From Chitinophaga sp. SYP-B3965 (GTDB taxonomy: Bacteria; Bacteroidota; Bacteroidia; Chitinophagales; Chitinophagaceae), in NCBI RefSeq assembly GCF_009647655.1, contig NZ_WJFD01000003.1, positions 310,001-374,000 of the forward strand: 64,000 nt of DNA. Direction: 5' to 3'. Numbering within the stretch: position 1 is the first letter of the stretch; every line of letters begins with the position of its first letter. A program made the translations under genes and the position numbers. This document shows, piece by piece, positions 25,251 through 34,261 of this stretch. Below the pieces are notes generated by a model. The model was not told the origin of the DNA and did no database searches. It saw only the letters and a program-made list of their open reading frames with translations.

Positions 25251-26168
25251 ATGCTGCTAAAGAAAGGTATTCCGCTAAGATATATTTTTGGTACGATCCG
25301 GTATGAGATACTGGCAGTAACGGTTTACACGCTGCTGATCAATGTCCTTTATTATCAATACGGATTACGTGAGATCGCTATTCCGCTGGCCATCCCCATG
25401 GTATTGGGTACGGTATTATCACTACTCCTGGCATTCAGGTCAAACCAGGCATATGATCGTTGGTGGGAAGCCCGTACGATCTGGGGAGCTATCGTAAATG
25501 ATTCCCGTTCACTGGTAAGGCAGCTCACGTCCATGATCAATAATTCAAATGAAACAGAGGAGATCAGGCATTTCCGGGACCAATTCGTAAGGAGGCAGAT
25601 AGCATGGAATTACGCCCTCGGGCAATCGCTCAGAAAGAAAGATCCACTTAAAGGATTGGACCGGCTGCTCTCCCGGCGGGAACTGAATTTTGTTTCGAAA
25701 TTTGACAATGTTCCTGCCGGCCTTTTGCAAATGCATAGCCGCGATCTGCGGTATGCGCTGCAGCATGAATGGATCAATACTTATCAGCAGGTGGAAATGG
25801 ATAAAACGCTTACGCGGCTTTGCGATGCGATGGGTAAATGTGAGCGGATCAAGAACACGATCTTTCCGGCCACTTATAGTTTGTACACGCATTTTGCCGT
25901 GATCTTCTTCATCCTTTTACTTCCATTTGCCCTGATCGATTCATTAGGTATTGTGGAAGTCCCCCTGGTGGCAGCTATTTCAGCTTCTTTCCTGCTGATC
26001 GAGAAAATGGCCATCAACCTGCAGGACCCGTTTGAGAATAAACCAACAGATACTCCTATGACAAGCATTGCCCGTAAAGTGGAACGGGACCTGTTGCAGA
26101 TGCTGGAAGAAACGCAAATGCCGGAGGTAGAACTGGAACAGCAGCAGCCCGTTTACTATGTTTTATAG
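25251..26168 (+). CDS. Bestrophin family anion channel
   Basis: This 305-residue membrane protein has the family signature LLAFRSNQAYDRWWEARTIWG after the second hydrophobic segment, and a second pair of helices (FAVIFFILLLPFALIDSLGIVEVPLV) followed by MAINLQDPFENKPTDTPM, also conserved. Bacterial bestrophins form pentameric ion channels in the inner membrane. It starts 37 bp after the UspA-like gene, so both are probably co-transcribed. Confidence 0.92.
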   Translation: MLLKKGIPLRYIFGTIRYEILAVTVYTLLINVLYYQYGLREIAIPLAIPMVLGTVLSLLLAFRSNQAYDRWWEARTIWGAIVNDSRSLVRQLTSMINNSNETEEIRHFRDQFVRRQIAWNYALGQSLRKKDPLKGLDRLLSRRELNFVSKFDNVPAGLLQMHSRDLRYALQHEWINTYQQVEMDKTLTRLCDAMGKCERIKNTIFPATYSLYTHFAVIFFILLLPFALIDSLGIVEVPLVAAISASFLLIEKMAINLQDPFENKPTDTPMTSIARKVERDLLQMLEETQMPEVELEQQQPVYYVL

Positions 26169-26171
26169 GCC

Positions 26172-26219
26172 ATGGAGTTGTTAGCGGGCCTCCGGCTGGG
26201 GGTCCGTTAACAACTCCAT
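26172..26219. terminator. 12-bp perfect inverted repeat after the bestrophin gene
   Basis: ATGGAGTTGTTA (26172-26183) pairs with TAACAACTCCAT (26208-26219). The 24-nt loop is GC-rich and may pair further. It begins 3 bp after the stop codon and has no T run, so it may be a terminator or a stabilising 3' hairpin. Confidence 0.6.
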
Positions 26220-26289
26220 TAACAATTGATTAACGCAATACCGTGGTGAAAATGATAGATTGGGATAACAATCGACATCCCTTATTCGC

Positions 26290-27978
26290 ATGCCATTCAT
26301 CTCGCCAAATAATGAAGCAGGTACTGCCCTTTCTTCTATCTTAAGAACTGGCACTAAAGGCATTCATGATGAAGCAGCCATTAAAAGTATTGTACTCGTT
26401 AATACACTGGCCCTTGCACTGGGTTCCCTGATCTTTGTGATCGGTTCCCTGTTCTACTACCTCACGGAAAATGGCCTGATCCTTATTCCCGCAGCAGCAG
26501 AATGCCTCATTGCCTTTTCTGCGATCTACCTGAACTATCTCCGTAAGAATACACTTGCCGCACTTACCATCTTCTTCCTGCAATGTTTTTCTGTGATCTA
26601 TTTCGGCATTGTACTGGGCGAGATCCTGGTGCTGCAACTGATGGTTATTTTCCTCATCGCTGTCACGTATCTCATTTTCAATAAAACCCTTATCAGGAGG
26701 ACCTGCCTCTGCATGGCCCTTAGCACATTGGTGGTGCTGGAATTTTGTTATTATTATAAAGTAGGGCCGTATGTGCATCTCAGTTATGCCACGGGATATA
26801 TTTTCAAATGGTGTTCCATGTGCGGCATCCTGTTGCTGATCATCCTTACGGGCAGGCATTATGTGCGCAGCAGTGATTTCAAAAGGGTTTTCATTTACCA
26901 GATCACACATGAACTGAGAACTCCGCTGAATGCTATCCTGGTAGCTACGCAACTGATCAAGCGGGAAATAAAATTCAATCCGGACATTCAGAACATAGAT
27001 GCTTTATCTGATCACTTGCTGGCTGCAGGTAATAATGCCCGCAACATTATCAACAATGTGCTGGATATGGCACAGATCGAATCCGGTAAAATAGATAAAC
27101 AGGATGAAACAGCTTTCCTCGTACAACCTTTCTTTGAACAGATCATCGGCGTACATCATGTGATTGCGCAATACAAGGATATCCGGCTGAAGATGGAAGT
27201 GGAACTGATGCCGGAAGTGATCCTGGGCGATCCGTTGAAACTGCATACTGTTACCACCAACCTGTTGTCCAATGCCATCAAGTATGCGGATAAGAAAACG
27301 GAGATCCTTATCCGCCTTTCCGGTTCTGCTGACCTCTGGCAAATTGAGATCATCAATCGTGGTCCGGGCATACCGCCAGAAAATCAGGATATCATTTTTG
27401 AACCTTTTGTTACGCATAAAAATAAAAAGGAAGATGGTACAGGACTTGGGTTGTTCATCACCAGGATCAAAGTGACGGCCATGGGTGGAAATATTGGTGT
27501 AACCAGTCGCCCTGGTGAATTCACTACTTTTACGGTTACGCTGCCGCTGAGAGAAGGGAAACTTTCAGACATCAAAAAGGAAACGCTGGCGGATGGAGAT
27601 AACAGTCCTTTTGATATGCATGTGCTGATTGCGGATGATAATGATATGAACAACATCCTGCTGGCCAAATACCTGAAGCAGATGGGCTGCAGGGTTACGA
27701 TGACGGTGAATGGGCTGGAAGCTATTCAACAGGCTGAGATCGAAACGCCGGATGTGATCATCCTGGATTATCATATGCCGGTGATGGATGGTAAGGAAGC
27801 ATTGATCCTTTTCAAACATACTTCCTCTTTTAAACATATTCCTGTGATCATGGCCACGGCGGATGCTTATAAAAACTCTAAACAGATATTGATGGATGCG
27901 GGGGCGGATGCATTTTTGGAGAAACCTATCAGTTTTAACAGGCTGCATTCTATTCTTGTGGAGTGTGTGAGGAAGTGA
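26290..27978 (+). CDS. Hybrid histidine kinase with C-terminal receiver
   Basis: The 562-residue protein has about six transmembrane helices in the first 195 residues, without a visible periplasmic sensor domain. HisKA follows with His207 in QITHELRTPLNA, then the ATPase domain with LLSNAIKYAD, RGPGIPPENQ and DGTGLGLFI, and a receiver domain whose phosphoacceptor is Asp493 in VIILDYHMPVMDG. It has no output domain, so phosphate probably passes to a separate partner, not found here. A copy of the GC-rich repeat begins 16 bp after the stop. Confidence 0.94.
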   Translation: MPFISPNNEAGTALSSILRTGTKGIHDEAAIKSIVLVNTLALALGSLIFVIGSLFYYLTENGLILIPAAAECLIAFSAIYLNYLRKNTLAALTIFFLQCFSVIYFGIVLGEILVLQLMVIFLIAVTYLIFNKTLIRRTCLCMALSTLVVLEFCYYYKVGPYVHLSYATGYIFKWCSMCGILLLIILTGRHYVRSSDFKRVFIYQITHELRTPLNAILVATQLIKREIKFNPDIQNIDALSDHLLAAGNNARNIINNVLDMAQIESGKIDKQDETAFLVQPFFEQIIGVHHVIAQYKDIRLKMEVELMPEVILGDPLKLHTVTTNLLSNAIKYADKKTEILIRLSGSADLWQIEIINRGPGIPPENQDIIFEPFVTHKNKKEDGTGLGLFITRIKVTAMGGNIGVTSRPGEFTTFTVTLPLREGKLSDIKKETLADGDNSPFDMHVLIADDNDMNNILLAKYLKQMGCRVTMTVNGLEAIQQAEIETPDVIILDYHMPVMDGKEALILFKHTSSFKHIPVIMATADAYKNSKQILMDAGADAFLEKPISFNRLHSILVECVRK

Positions 27979-27993
27979 GGTAAGGGGCTGGGA

Positions 27994-28130
27994 GTTTGCC
28001 GCGCAGGAAAGGGCGGTTTTCTTTTTTCTTTTGAGGGGAGGAGTTTTTTGGGGGCGTTTTATTCTTTTAAGGAAGAGGAGTTTTTTAGGGAGGTGTTTTA
28101 TTCTTTTGAGGGAGAGACGTTTTTAATAAT
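27994..28130 (+). repeat. GC-rich interspersed repeat followed by G/T-rich sub-repeats
   Basis: A family copy lies at 27994-28016 (core with one change: CAGGAAAG in place of CAGCAAAG). It is followed by two near-identical units of about 45 bp containing GGAGTTTTTT and GTTTTATTCTTTT. The same G/T-rich material separates the copies of the array at 46990-47720. The segment lies between the hybrid kinase and the DUF4251 gene and has no ORF. Confidence 0.7.
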
Positions 28131-28601
28131 TCACTCTATTATATTCCCCATATAAGAAATCGGTTGTTTATTCCTTGGTTCCACATACAGGGTGGCCACG
28201 CCTGATCTTAATACGTTCAGTACCATATAACTTATATCCGGAGAATTCCGCCGCCGGAAAGTGATATTCCAGCCTTTCTTCTTTTCTTCCAGTTTATAGT
28301 CGAACTGCCCCCATTTAAAGGTGAAACCTATCTGGGAATTATCTGCATAGGCGTTGGTGGACCGGCCATAGTAAGGGAGGTTTACATGGAGGCTATCCCC
28401 CTGAACCCGGAAAGTGTAATTTTCTCCTGGTACGCTGGTGGTTTGACCGCCGGGGGGTACCACGGACTGTACAAAAAAGCGGAATGTGTGCTTGTCCAGC
28501 AGGGCTTTTATGGTGTTGGCGATGAGGGAATCTTTGTGCTGAGGGCTTTGGGCTTTTGAAAAAGTTACCGTGAGGATAAGAAAAGCGCATGCGCACAGCA
28601 T
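28131..28601 (-). CDS. DUF4251 domain protein, exported
   Basis: The 156-residue protein starts with a signal peptide (MLCACAFLILTVTFSKAQ). The mature part has the conserved DUF4251 pattern: FRFFVQSVVPPGG, DSLHVNLPYYGR, GFTFKWGQFDYKLEEKKKGWNI and PISYMGNI near the C-terminus. The function of the family is unknown; members are envelope proteins of Bacteroidota. The ATG at 28599-28601 is chosen because the longer frame (to 28817) would overlap ispH and hide the signal peptide. Confidence 0.82.
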   Translation of the reverse strand: MLCACAFLILTVTFSKAQSPQHKDSLIANTIKALLDKHTFRFFVQSVVPPGGQTTSVPGENYTFRVQGDSLHVNLPYYGRSTNAYADNSQIGFTFKWGQFDYKLEEKKKGWNITFRRRNSPDISYMVLNVLRSGVATLYVEPRNKQPISYMGNIIE

Positions 28602-28675
28602 GGATCTTACAATATTCACTGGATGGGATTTTAGGTATACGGAAGTTAACAAATTAAGGTCAATCAGAATCTTGT

Positions 28676-28683
28676 TATCTTTG
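28676..28683 (+). promoter_or_regulatory. Candidate -7 box of ispH
   Basis: TATCTTTG is a full match to TAnnTTTG, 30 nt before the ATG at 28714. The -33 box is not clear. Confidence 0.45.
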
Positions 28684-28713
28684 TACGGCACAAGACAATG
28701 TACAGACGACCAC

Positions 28714-29943
28714 ATGAAGACATTTAACGTACCTATTATATATCGCAGTCCGCTCATCTCTGCTATTAAACAGCAGCGGAAACAGCAGGACCGTATGAAG
28801 AAAGACTTTACCCCCACCCTGCTGGATTTTGGCCCTGTGCGGATACAGCTGGCGCGGCATTTCGGGTTTTGTTACGGTGTGGAAAATGCCATTGAGATCG
28901 CCTTTAGAACGGTGGATGAAAATGAGGGGAAAAGGATCTTTCTCCTGAGCGAGATGATCCATAACCCACAGGTAAATAACGACCTGCTTTCCCGGGGGGT
29001 AAAATTCCTGATGGATACCTCGGGCAGGCAACTGATCCCCTGGGATGAGCTGACGGCGGACGACATTGTGATCATTCCTGCTTTTGGCACCACGCTGGAA
29101 ATTGAGGGAAGGTTGCAGGACATGGGAATTACGCCGCTTCAATATAATACAACCTGCCCTTTTGTTGAACGTGTATGGAATAAAGCTGAACAAATTGCGG
29201 CTAAGGAATATACGGTGATCGTACATGGCAAACCCAAACATGAAGAAACCCGGGCTACCTTTTCTCATAGCAGACACCATACCCCCACGATCGTGGTGAA
29301 GGACATGGAAGAAACACACCGGCTGGCAGCCTACATTCTGGGTACACGGCCAGCAGAGCAGTTCTACGAAGAGTTTAAAGGACAATACTCTGATGGTTTT
29401 GATGTAACCAAACACCTCCAACGTGTTGGTGTCGTGAACCAAACCACGATGCTGGCCTCAGAAACGCAGGCTATTGCAGATTACATCAAACAGACCATCC
29501 AGGAGAAATACCAGTTGGCGGAAAACCAGGTGGGTGAACGGTTTGCTGACACAAGGGATACTTTGTGTTATGCCACGAACGACAACCAGACTGCCGTTAC
29601 GGGGATGCTGGAAACGGAAGCTGATCTTGCCATTGTGGTAGGAGGTTATAACAGCTCCAACACTTCTCACCTGGTAGAACTCTGTGAGGAAAAACTGCCT
29701 ACCTATTTCATATCATCTGAAGAAAAGCTCTTATCCCGCGATGAGATCAGTCATTGGGATTTCCATCATCATGAGGAGCTGCACAGTACCCAATTCCTTC
29801 CGAAAAAGGAAACGCCGGTCACCATTCTCCTTACCAGTGGCGCATCTTGTCCGGATGCCATTGTGGAGGGTGTGATCAGGAAGTTACTTTCTTTTTACGG
29901 GATGGAACATAAAGTAAACGAAGCGATAGAAACTTTCGGATAA
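28714..29943 (+). CDS. ispH: 4-hydroxy-3-methylbut-2-enyl diphosphate reductase
   Basis: The last enzyme of the MEP pathway makes isopentenyl and dimethylallyl diphosphate using a 4Fe-4S cluster. The 409-residue protein shows the three cluster cysteines in GFCYGVENA, NTTCPFVERV and SGASCPDAIVEGV, and the TTMLASET region. It is longer than the E. coli type because of insertions in the middle, as usual for the long IspH form of Bacteroidota. The frame extends upstream to 28570, but the ATG at 28714 follows the -7 box and matches the family start. Confidence 0.95.
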   Translation: MKTFNVPIIYRSPLISAIKQQRKQQDRMKKDFTPTLLDFGPVRIQLARHFGFCYGVENAIEIAFRTVDENEGKRIFLLSEMIHNPQVNNDLLSRGVKFLMDTSGRQLIPWDELTADDIVIIPAFGTTLEIEGRLQDMGITPLQYNTTCPFVERVWNKAEQIAAKEYTVIVHGKPKHEETRATFSHSRHHTPTIVVKDMEETHRLAAYILGTRPAEQFYEEFKGQYSDGFDVTKHLQRVGVVNQTTMLASETQAIADYIKQTIQEKYQLAENQVGERFADTRDTLCYATNDNQTAVTGMLETEADLAIVVGGYNSSNTSHLVELCEEKLPTYFISSEEKLLSRDEISHWDFHHHEELHSTQFLPKKETPVTILLTSGASCPDAIVEGVIRKLLSFYGMEHKVNEAIETFG

Positions 29944-29945
29944 CA

Positions 29946-29972
29946 AAAAAGACACCAGAAGGGTGTCTTTTT
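29946..29972 (+). terminator. Intrinsic terminator of ispH
   Basis: AAAAAGACACC (29946-29956) pairs with GGTGTCTTTTT (29962-29972) around a 5-nt loop, three bp after the stop codon. Confidence 0.9.
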
Positions 29973-30154
29973 CCTTTGGGGCTAATCAAACGCTAGTAAT
30001 GCAGAGAAAAATCTTGAAACAAACAATTGATGACCTTGAACGTGGAACAAAAGTACATTCCTATACAGCAGTCCGCAACCTTCATTTAATATCCGGTATT
30101 GTATTGGCGATAAGTGGTAAGATTGGAAGTAAATTTGGTGCGGCAGGATCGCAA

Positions 30155-30916
30155 TTAAAACTGCATCGCTTTTTTCAGGAACTCCGCTTTACGCCTGCGT
30201 GACACTTCTACCTGTGTTCCATCACTCATCAATGCAAAACCACCCTCTCCCTGGATATACGATTCCATCTGCTGTAAGTTGATCAGGTGGGAATTATGCA
30301 CGCGGAAGAAATCCACGTCTGTTAGCAGTTCTTCAAACTCTTTTAATGGCTTTGATACCAGTAACTGTTTTTTATCCGTGAAAAAGATCTTGGTATAATT
30401 ACCTGTGGATTCACATCTTACGATGTTCTGCACGGGCATGAACACCAGGCCGTTGATGGTTGGGAGTGCTATCTTTTTATTGGTCTGCTGCAAAGTTTTC
30501 ATGTTCTGCAGGAAAACTTCCAGCGGTGCAATGGAGGTATCCTGTTTGTTCAGCCGCCTTTCGTGGAACTTACGCAGGGCTTCCTGTAATTCTTGTACGC
30601 TGAAGGGTTTCAGGAGATAATCCAGGGCATTGAACTTGATAGCTTTCAGCGCGTATTGTTCGTAAGCGGTTGTAAAGATCACATCAAAATTTACCTTGTC
30701 GTACAACTTCAATAATTCGAAGCCGTTCTGGTGAGGCATTTCCACATCCAGGAAAACCAGGTCAGGCTGCAGGTCATCAATTAATTGCTTAGCATCCTGT
30801 ACACTATTTACACCGGCCAGTACGGTTACTTCCGGGCATTTTTTCTGCAGCATTGTTTGCAAGGCGTCAATACAATGCTGTTCATCGTCAACGATAATTG
30901 CTTTAATCTCGCTCAT
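30155..30916 (-). CDS. LytTR family response regulator
   Basis: The 253-residue protein has a receiver domain (MSEIKAIIVDDEQHC, phosphoacceptor Asp57 in LVFLDVEMPHQNG, Lys in LLKPFSVQ) and a C-terminal LytTR DNA-binding domain (IVRCESTGNYTKIFF, FFRVHNSHLINLQQM, VEVSRRRKAEFLKK). It is the LytR partner of the TPR kinase encoded 33 bp upstream on the same strand. Target sites cannot be predicted here. Confidence 0.95.
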   Translation of the reverse strand: MSEIKAIIVDDEQHCIDALQTMLQKKCPEVTVLAGVNSVQDAKQLIDDLQPDLVFLDVEMPHQNGFELLKLYDKVNFDVIFTTAYEQYALKAIKFNALDYLLKPFSVQELQEALRKFHERRLNKQDTSIAPLEVFLQNMKTLQQTNKKIALPTINGLVFMPVQNIVRCESTGNYTKIFFTDKKQLLVSKPLKEFEELLTDVDFFRVHNSHLINLQQMESYIQGEGGFALMSDGTQVEVSRRRKAEFLKKAMQF

Positions 30917-30949
30917 GTGGTGATATTTTGCTAAATTTCTCTGCTCCCT

Positions 30950-32899
30950 TTAAAATAAGAATTCCGCGGGCAATACGATCTTTACCTGAGTTCCGGTAGC
31001 CAGCCCTACATGATCCTGCAGATCATTCACTACTACATTGGCATCTTTGGTGTTGTTGATCTTGCGGATCAGGGCGATACGCCCCTCCGTCACTTTCATA
31101 CCCATGGAATTGTGCAGATGGTCTTTTTTCGCTTTAATTTCCATTGCCAGTTTACGACCGATGCCGTTATCTGTTACAATGATCTCCAATACTCTGCCGT
31201 TGAGGCTCACGGTGATATCCAAACGGCCTTTATCCTTACGGTGCACTAAGCCATGCCAGATGGAATTCTCTACATATGGTTGAATGATCATGGGCGGGAT
31301 CAGCACTTCTTCTTCATTGATATTTTCTGCCACATGAATTTGGTAATCAAAAATATTATTGCAGCGCAGCGCTTCCAGATCAAGGTATAAACGCAGGGAC
31401 TCTAACTCTTTGTTCAAGGGGATGAACGTATGCTGGCTGTTATCCAGGATCATGCGCATCAGCTTGGAGAACTTGGTGAGGTAGTCTGATGCTTCTTCCT
31501 GGTTATTGCTCCAGATATAACGGTGGATGGAACTCAGCGAATTGAAAATGAAATGCGGGTTCATTTGTGAACGCAGGGAGCGCAGTTCCAACTGGAGGGT
31601 CTGACGGTTGGCCTGCAGGTTGCGGTGCCTGATATAAAAGAATCCTCCCACGATGAGCATAAAGAGAAAACCGGCCAGCGCAATAGCCAGGGCCAGGTTG
31701 CGGCGGATCCTTAACTGGCTGAGGTCCTGTTCCTGCTGTAATTGCTTGATCTGGTTATCTTTCTGATGCACCACATACATGGCCTGCATTTGTGCAAATT
31801 CTGTTGTAGACCTTTCATTCAGGATGCTATCCTTGTACAGGAGGGAGATATTGGAATTATCAATGGAGCGGTCATAATCGCCGGTGCGTTTGTAATTATC
31901 CGCCATGGCTTTGTATGCTTCCATCAGGGTAGACTTGAAACCCCATTTCAAACCGAGGTCTATAGACTCCTGGATGTATTTCCTGGCCTCTTCGTTTTTA
32001 TTCTGTTCATTCAATAAACGCCCTATACTGAGATAACTTTCTGCCACATGTACTTTATCATCCACTTTATCATTTGCCTGGAGTGCTTTTTGGAGGTATT
32101 CCATGGCAAGGGTATAGTTCTTCTTTTTCTGATATGCTGCACCCAGGCAGGTATAACAGATGGACATTCCTGTTTTATTATCCATGGCCTGGTTAACGGC
32201 CAGGGAACTTTTATAGTATTCTATGGCTTTATCCAGCTGGCCCAACCCTTCATAGGCATATCCCAGGTTGCCCAGATTAATAGCCACGCCCAAGTCATTT
32301 TTTCCGTCCCGCTCCAGTTGGAGGCTGCGGGAAAACTCCTGGATGGCATCATTGTACTTCCCGTCGGACAGTTTGATATTGCCGATGGAGTTAGTAGCGA
32401 TACAGATATTCCGGATGTCGTTGTTCTTTTCGGCTAGTTTGAGGGCCCTGAAATGGAAGTCGAAAGCTTTGGGTAGCATGTCCCTTCTGCGATAGTCTAC
32501 CCCGATATTATTGAGGGAAACGGTGATCAGGCGAACGTCTTTGGCATCCTCCGCATACTTGAGTGCTCTTTCATGAAAATCAGCGGCCAGGATGTATTGA
32601 GATTTATTTCGTTTAGTCGTGCCCAGTTCGTTATATCCTTCTGCTAATCCTTTGTTATAGCGGATCTTATGAGAAACGTTGATAGCCTCCTGGAGGAAGG
32701 CGTTATCATTCCGGCTTCTGTCGTAATAGCGGTAAAGACTTCTGGATTTGGCCATGAGGCGGTTCACTTTGAGTGTATCATCCGCCATTCCTTTTATGGA
32801 GTCCAGGCTGGCCTGAACCTGCAAAGAATCCTGTGCCGATGCGTACATCCACATGGCAAGGTGCAGGAATACAGTAAGAATGAGGCCTTTTTTAGACAT
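30950..32899 (-). CDS. LytS-type sensor histidine kinase with N-terminal TPR region
   Basis: The 649-residue protein begins with a signal peptide (MSKKGLILTVFLHLAMWMYASAQ), has about eight TPR units in the periplasmic region (to about residue 385), a transmembrane helix (LALAIALAGFLFMLIVGGFFYI), and a His_kinase domain with His449 in QMNPHFIFNSLSS and the ATPase signature VTDNGIGRKLA. It phosphorylates the LytTR regulator in the same operon. The frame is open eight codons further; I prefer the start that exposes the signal peptide. Confidence 0.93.
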   Translation of the reverse strand: MSKKGLILTVFLHLAMWMYASAQDSLQVQASLDSIKGMADDTLKVNRLMAKSRSLYRYYDRSRNDNAFLQEAINVSHKIRYNKGLAEGYNELGTTKRNKSQYILAADFHERALKYAEDAKDVRLITVSLNNIGVDYRRRDMLPKAFDFHFRALKLAEKNNDIRNICIATNSIGNIKLSDGKYNDAIQEFSRSLQLERDGKNDLGVAINLGNLGYAYEGLGQLDKAIEYYKSSLAVNQAMDNKTGMSICYTCLGAAYQKKKNYTLAMEYLQKALQANDKVDDKVHVAESYLSIGRLLNEQNKNEEARKYIQESIDLGLKWGFKSTLMEAYKAMADNYKRTGDYDRSIDNSNISLLYKDSILNERSTTEFAQMQAMYVVHQKDNQIKQLQQEQDLSQLRIRRNLALAIALAGFLFMLIVGGFFYIRHRNLQANRQTLQLELRSLRSQMNPHFIFNSLSSIHRYIWSNNQEEASDYLTKFSKLMRMILDNSQHTFIPLNKELESLRLYLDLEALRCNNIFDYQIHVAENINEEEVLIPPMIIQPYVENSIWHGLVHRKDKGRLDITVSLNGRVLEIIVTDNGIGRKLAMEIKAKKDHLHNSMGMKVTEGRIALIRKINNTKDANVVVNDLQDHVGLATGTQVKIVLPAEFLF

Positions 32900-32923
32900 G
32901 GTGAAAGGTGAAACAGTACTCAC

Positions 32924-33483
32924 AAGTTAAAAAAAATAAAACGATTGTTAGCGATTGTGTTTCAAGATGGTATGAAAAAAGTGAAGGGGCGAAAGAATTC
33001 GCCCCTTTCCTATTAACCGAATACACCTACTGAAAATATGAAATAGGGCCGTCTAGCGACCGCATTCCACATTTAGTTTAAGACACGTTACGCCATAAAG
33101 CATAGCGTGTTTGATTTATTTTGTAGTTCTTTTATAATCGGTTAATAGCATGGTCTTTAGTCTGGATATAGCCTAAAAGCTTGGACAATCACATAGAACC
33201 ACTTTGCAGCGATAAAAAAGTTACGGGATCCGCAAAGCGCCATCCGGTAGCCTTTATCATTCAATGATTTGCAACAAAGTTCAGGTTCTTTTCCAGGTAT
33301 GTGTCTATCAGATCCAAAGTATCATGGCATATATCAATCACGTCCGTGTATGTTACGGAATCAGGGCCAAGACCATTAAAATGCAGGAATTTCGAGAGGA
33401 TGAGGTATATAAAATTAGTACGGTAGGGATAGTATCCCTATCGAATCAAAGGTAATAACGTTTTTTTGATATACAAAAAAATT
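32924..33483. other. 560-bp gene-poor stretch
   Basis: Between the TPR kinase and cytidylate kinase I see no protein I can recognise. A hairpin (AAGGGGCGA / TCGCCCCTT) at about 32984-33007 is usable as a terminator. A perfect palindrome TAGGGATA-G-TATCCCTA lies at 33424-33440. A 63-codon plus-strand frame at 33264-33455 has no family character. The stretch may hold a decayed gene or an RNA. Confidence 0.5.
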
Positions 33484-34173
33484 TCAAGAAGAATGTGCCA
33501 TGATTGCATCTTCTACCCATTGCATAACCAGATCGAGCTGTTCCTGCATGTTTAATTGACTGTTATCCAAGATGATAGCATCATCAGCCCTGCGGAGGGG
33601 GCTTACTTCCCGGTTTGCATCTATATAATCCCGTAGTTCCAGGTTCTCTTTTACTTCGTGGAGGGTGATATTCGGGTTTTTGGCGTATAGTTCTTTGAAC
33701 CTGCGTTCCACCCTGATAGCGGGATCTGCGGTCATAAAGATCTTCAATTCTGCATGCGGAAAAACAACTGTACCAATGTCCCGGCCATCCATTACGATGC
33801 CACTTTGTTCTCCCATCTTTTGTTGCTGTGCTACTGCAAATTCACGTACAGCACGGATGGCAGCTACCTCGCTCACTTTTTCAGCTACCAGCATTTCACG
33901 GATCAATTGTTCTACATTTTCATCATTCAGGAACATATCACTATAACCGGAGATCTGGTTGTGTACGAATTCCAGGTGGATGCTGGCGAGTGCATTTTTC
34001 ACCTCCACGTGATCGCTATATTCTATCCTGTGCTGAATGAAATAAAGGGTGATAGCACGATACATCGCACCACTGTCTATATACAGGTAATTCAGCTGTG
34101 AAGCCAATTGCCTGGCCAGTGTGCTCTTCCCACAGGAAGAATAACCGTCTATTGTGATGATGATCTTTTTCAA
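33484..34173 (-). CDS. cmk: Cytidylate kinase
   Basis: The enzyme phosphorylates CMP and dCMP. The P-loop IDGYSSCGKSTLARQLA is at the N-terminus, followed by YIDSGAMYRAITLY, the NMP-binding GIVMDGRDIGTVVFP, and the lid region LELRDYIDANREVSPLRRADDAIILDNS. The start is set to TTG at 34171-34173, giving 229 residues that begin like other Bacteroidota Cmk (M-KKIIITIDG). A longer GTG start at 34221 would lie at or before the predicted transcription start. Confidence 0.92.
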   Translation of the reverse strand: MKKIIITIDGYSSCGKSTLARQLASQLNYLYIDSGAMYRAITLYFIQHRIEYSDHVEVKNALASIHLEFVHNQISGYSDMFLNDENVEQLIREMLVAEKVSEVAAIRAVREFAVAQQQKMGEQSGIVMDGRDIGTVVFPHAELKIFMTADPAIRVERRFKELYAKNPNITLHEVKENLELRDYIDANREVSPLRRADDAIILDNSQLNMQEQLDLVMQWVEDAIMAHSS

Positions 34174-34223
34174 ACCCCGGATTTTTGATGTGCAGGTAGG
34201 TGCTAATGTTACAATTGCCACTG

Positions 34224-34254
34224 CAAAAATGCCGTAATTCCGGGAAAATTCAAA
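34224..34254 (-). promoter_or_regulatory. Promoter of cmk
   Basis: On the minus strand TTTG (34251-34254) is followed after 19 nt by CATTTTTG (34224-34231), one mismatch from TAnnTTTG. Transcription would begin near 34217, which supports the downstream TTG start. Confidence 0.55.
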
Positions 34255-34261
34255 GAGTTTT

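Noticed and set aside
29963..30202. 79-codon plus-strand ORF after ispH
   Set aside because: It starts inside the ispH terminator, overlaps the LytTR regulator and resembles no family, although a shorter start at 30000 cannot be fully excluded.
33264..33455. 63-codon plus-strand ORF in the gene-poor stretch
   Set aside because: No family features, no promoter or RBS, and unusual residue composition; kept only as part of the described stretch.
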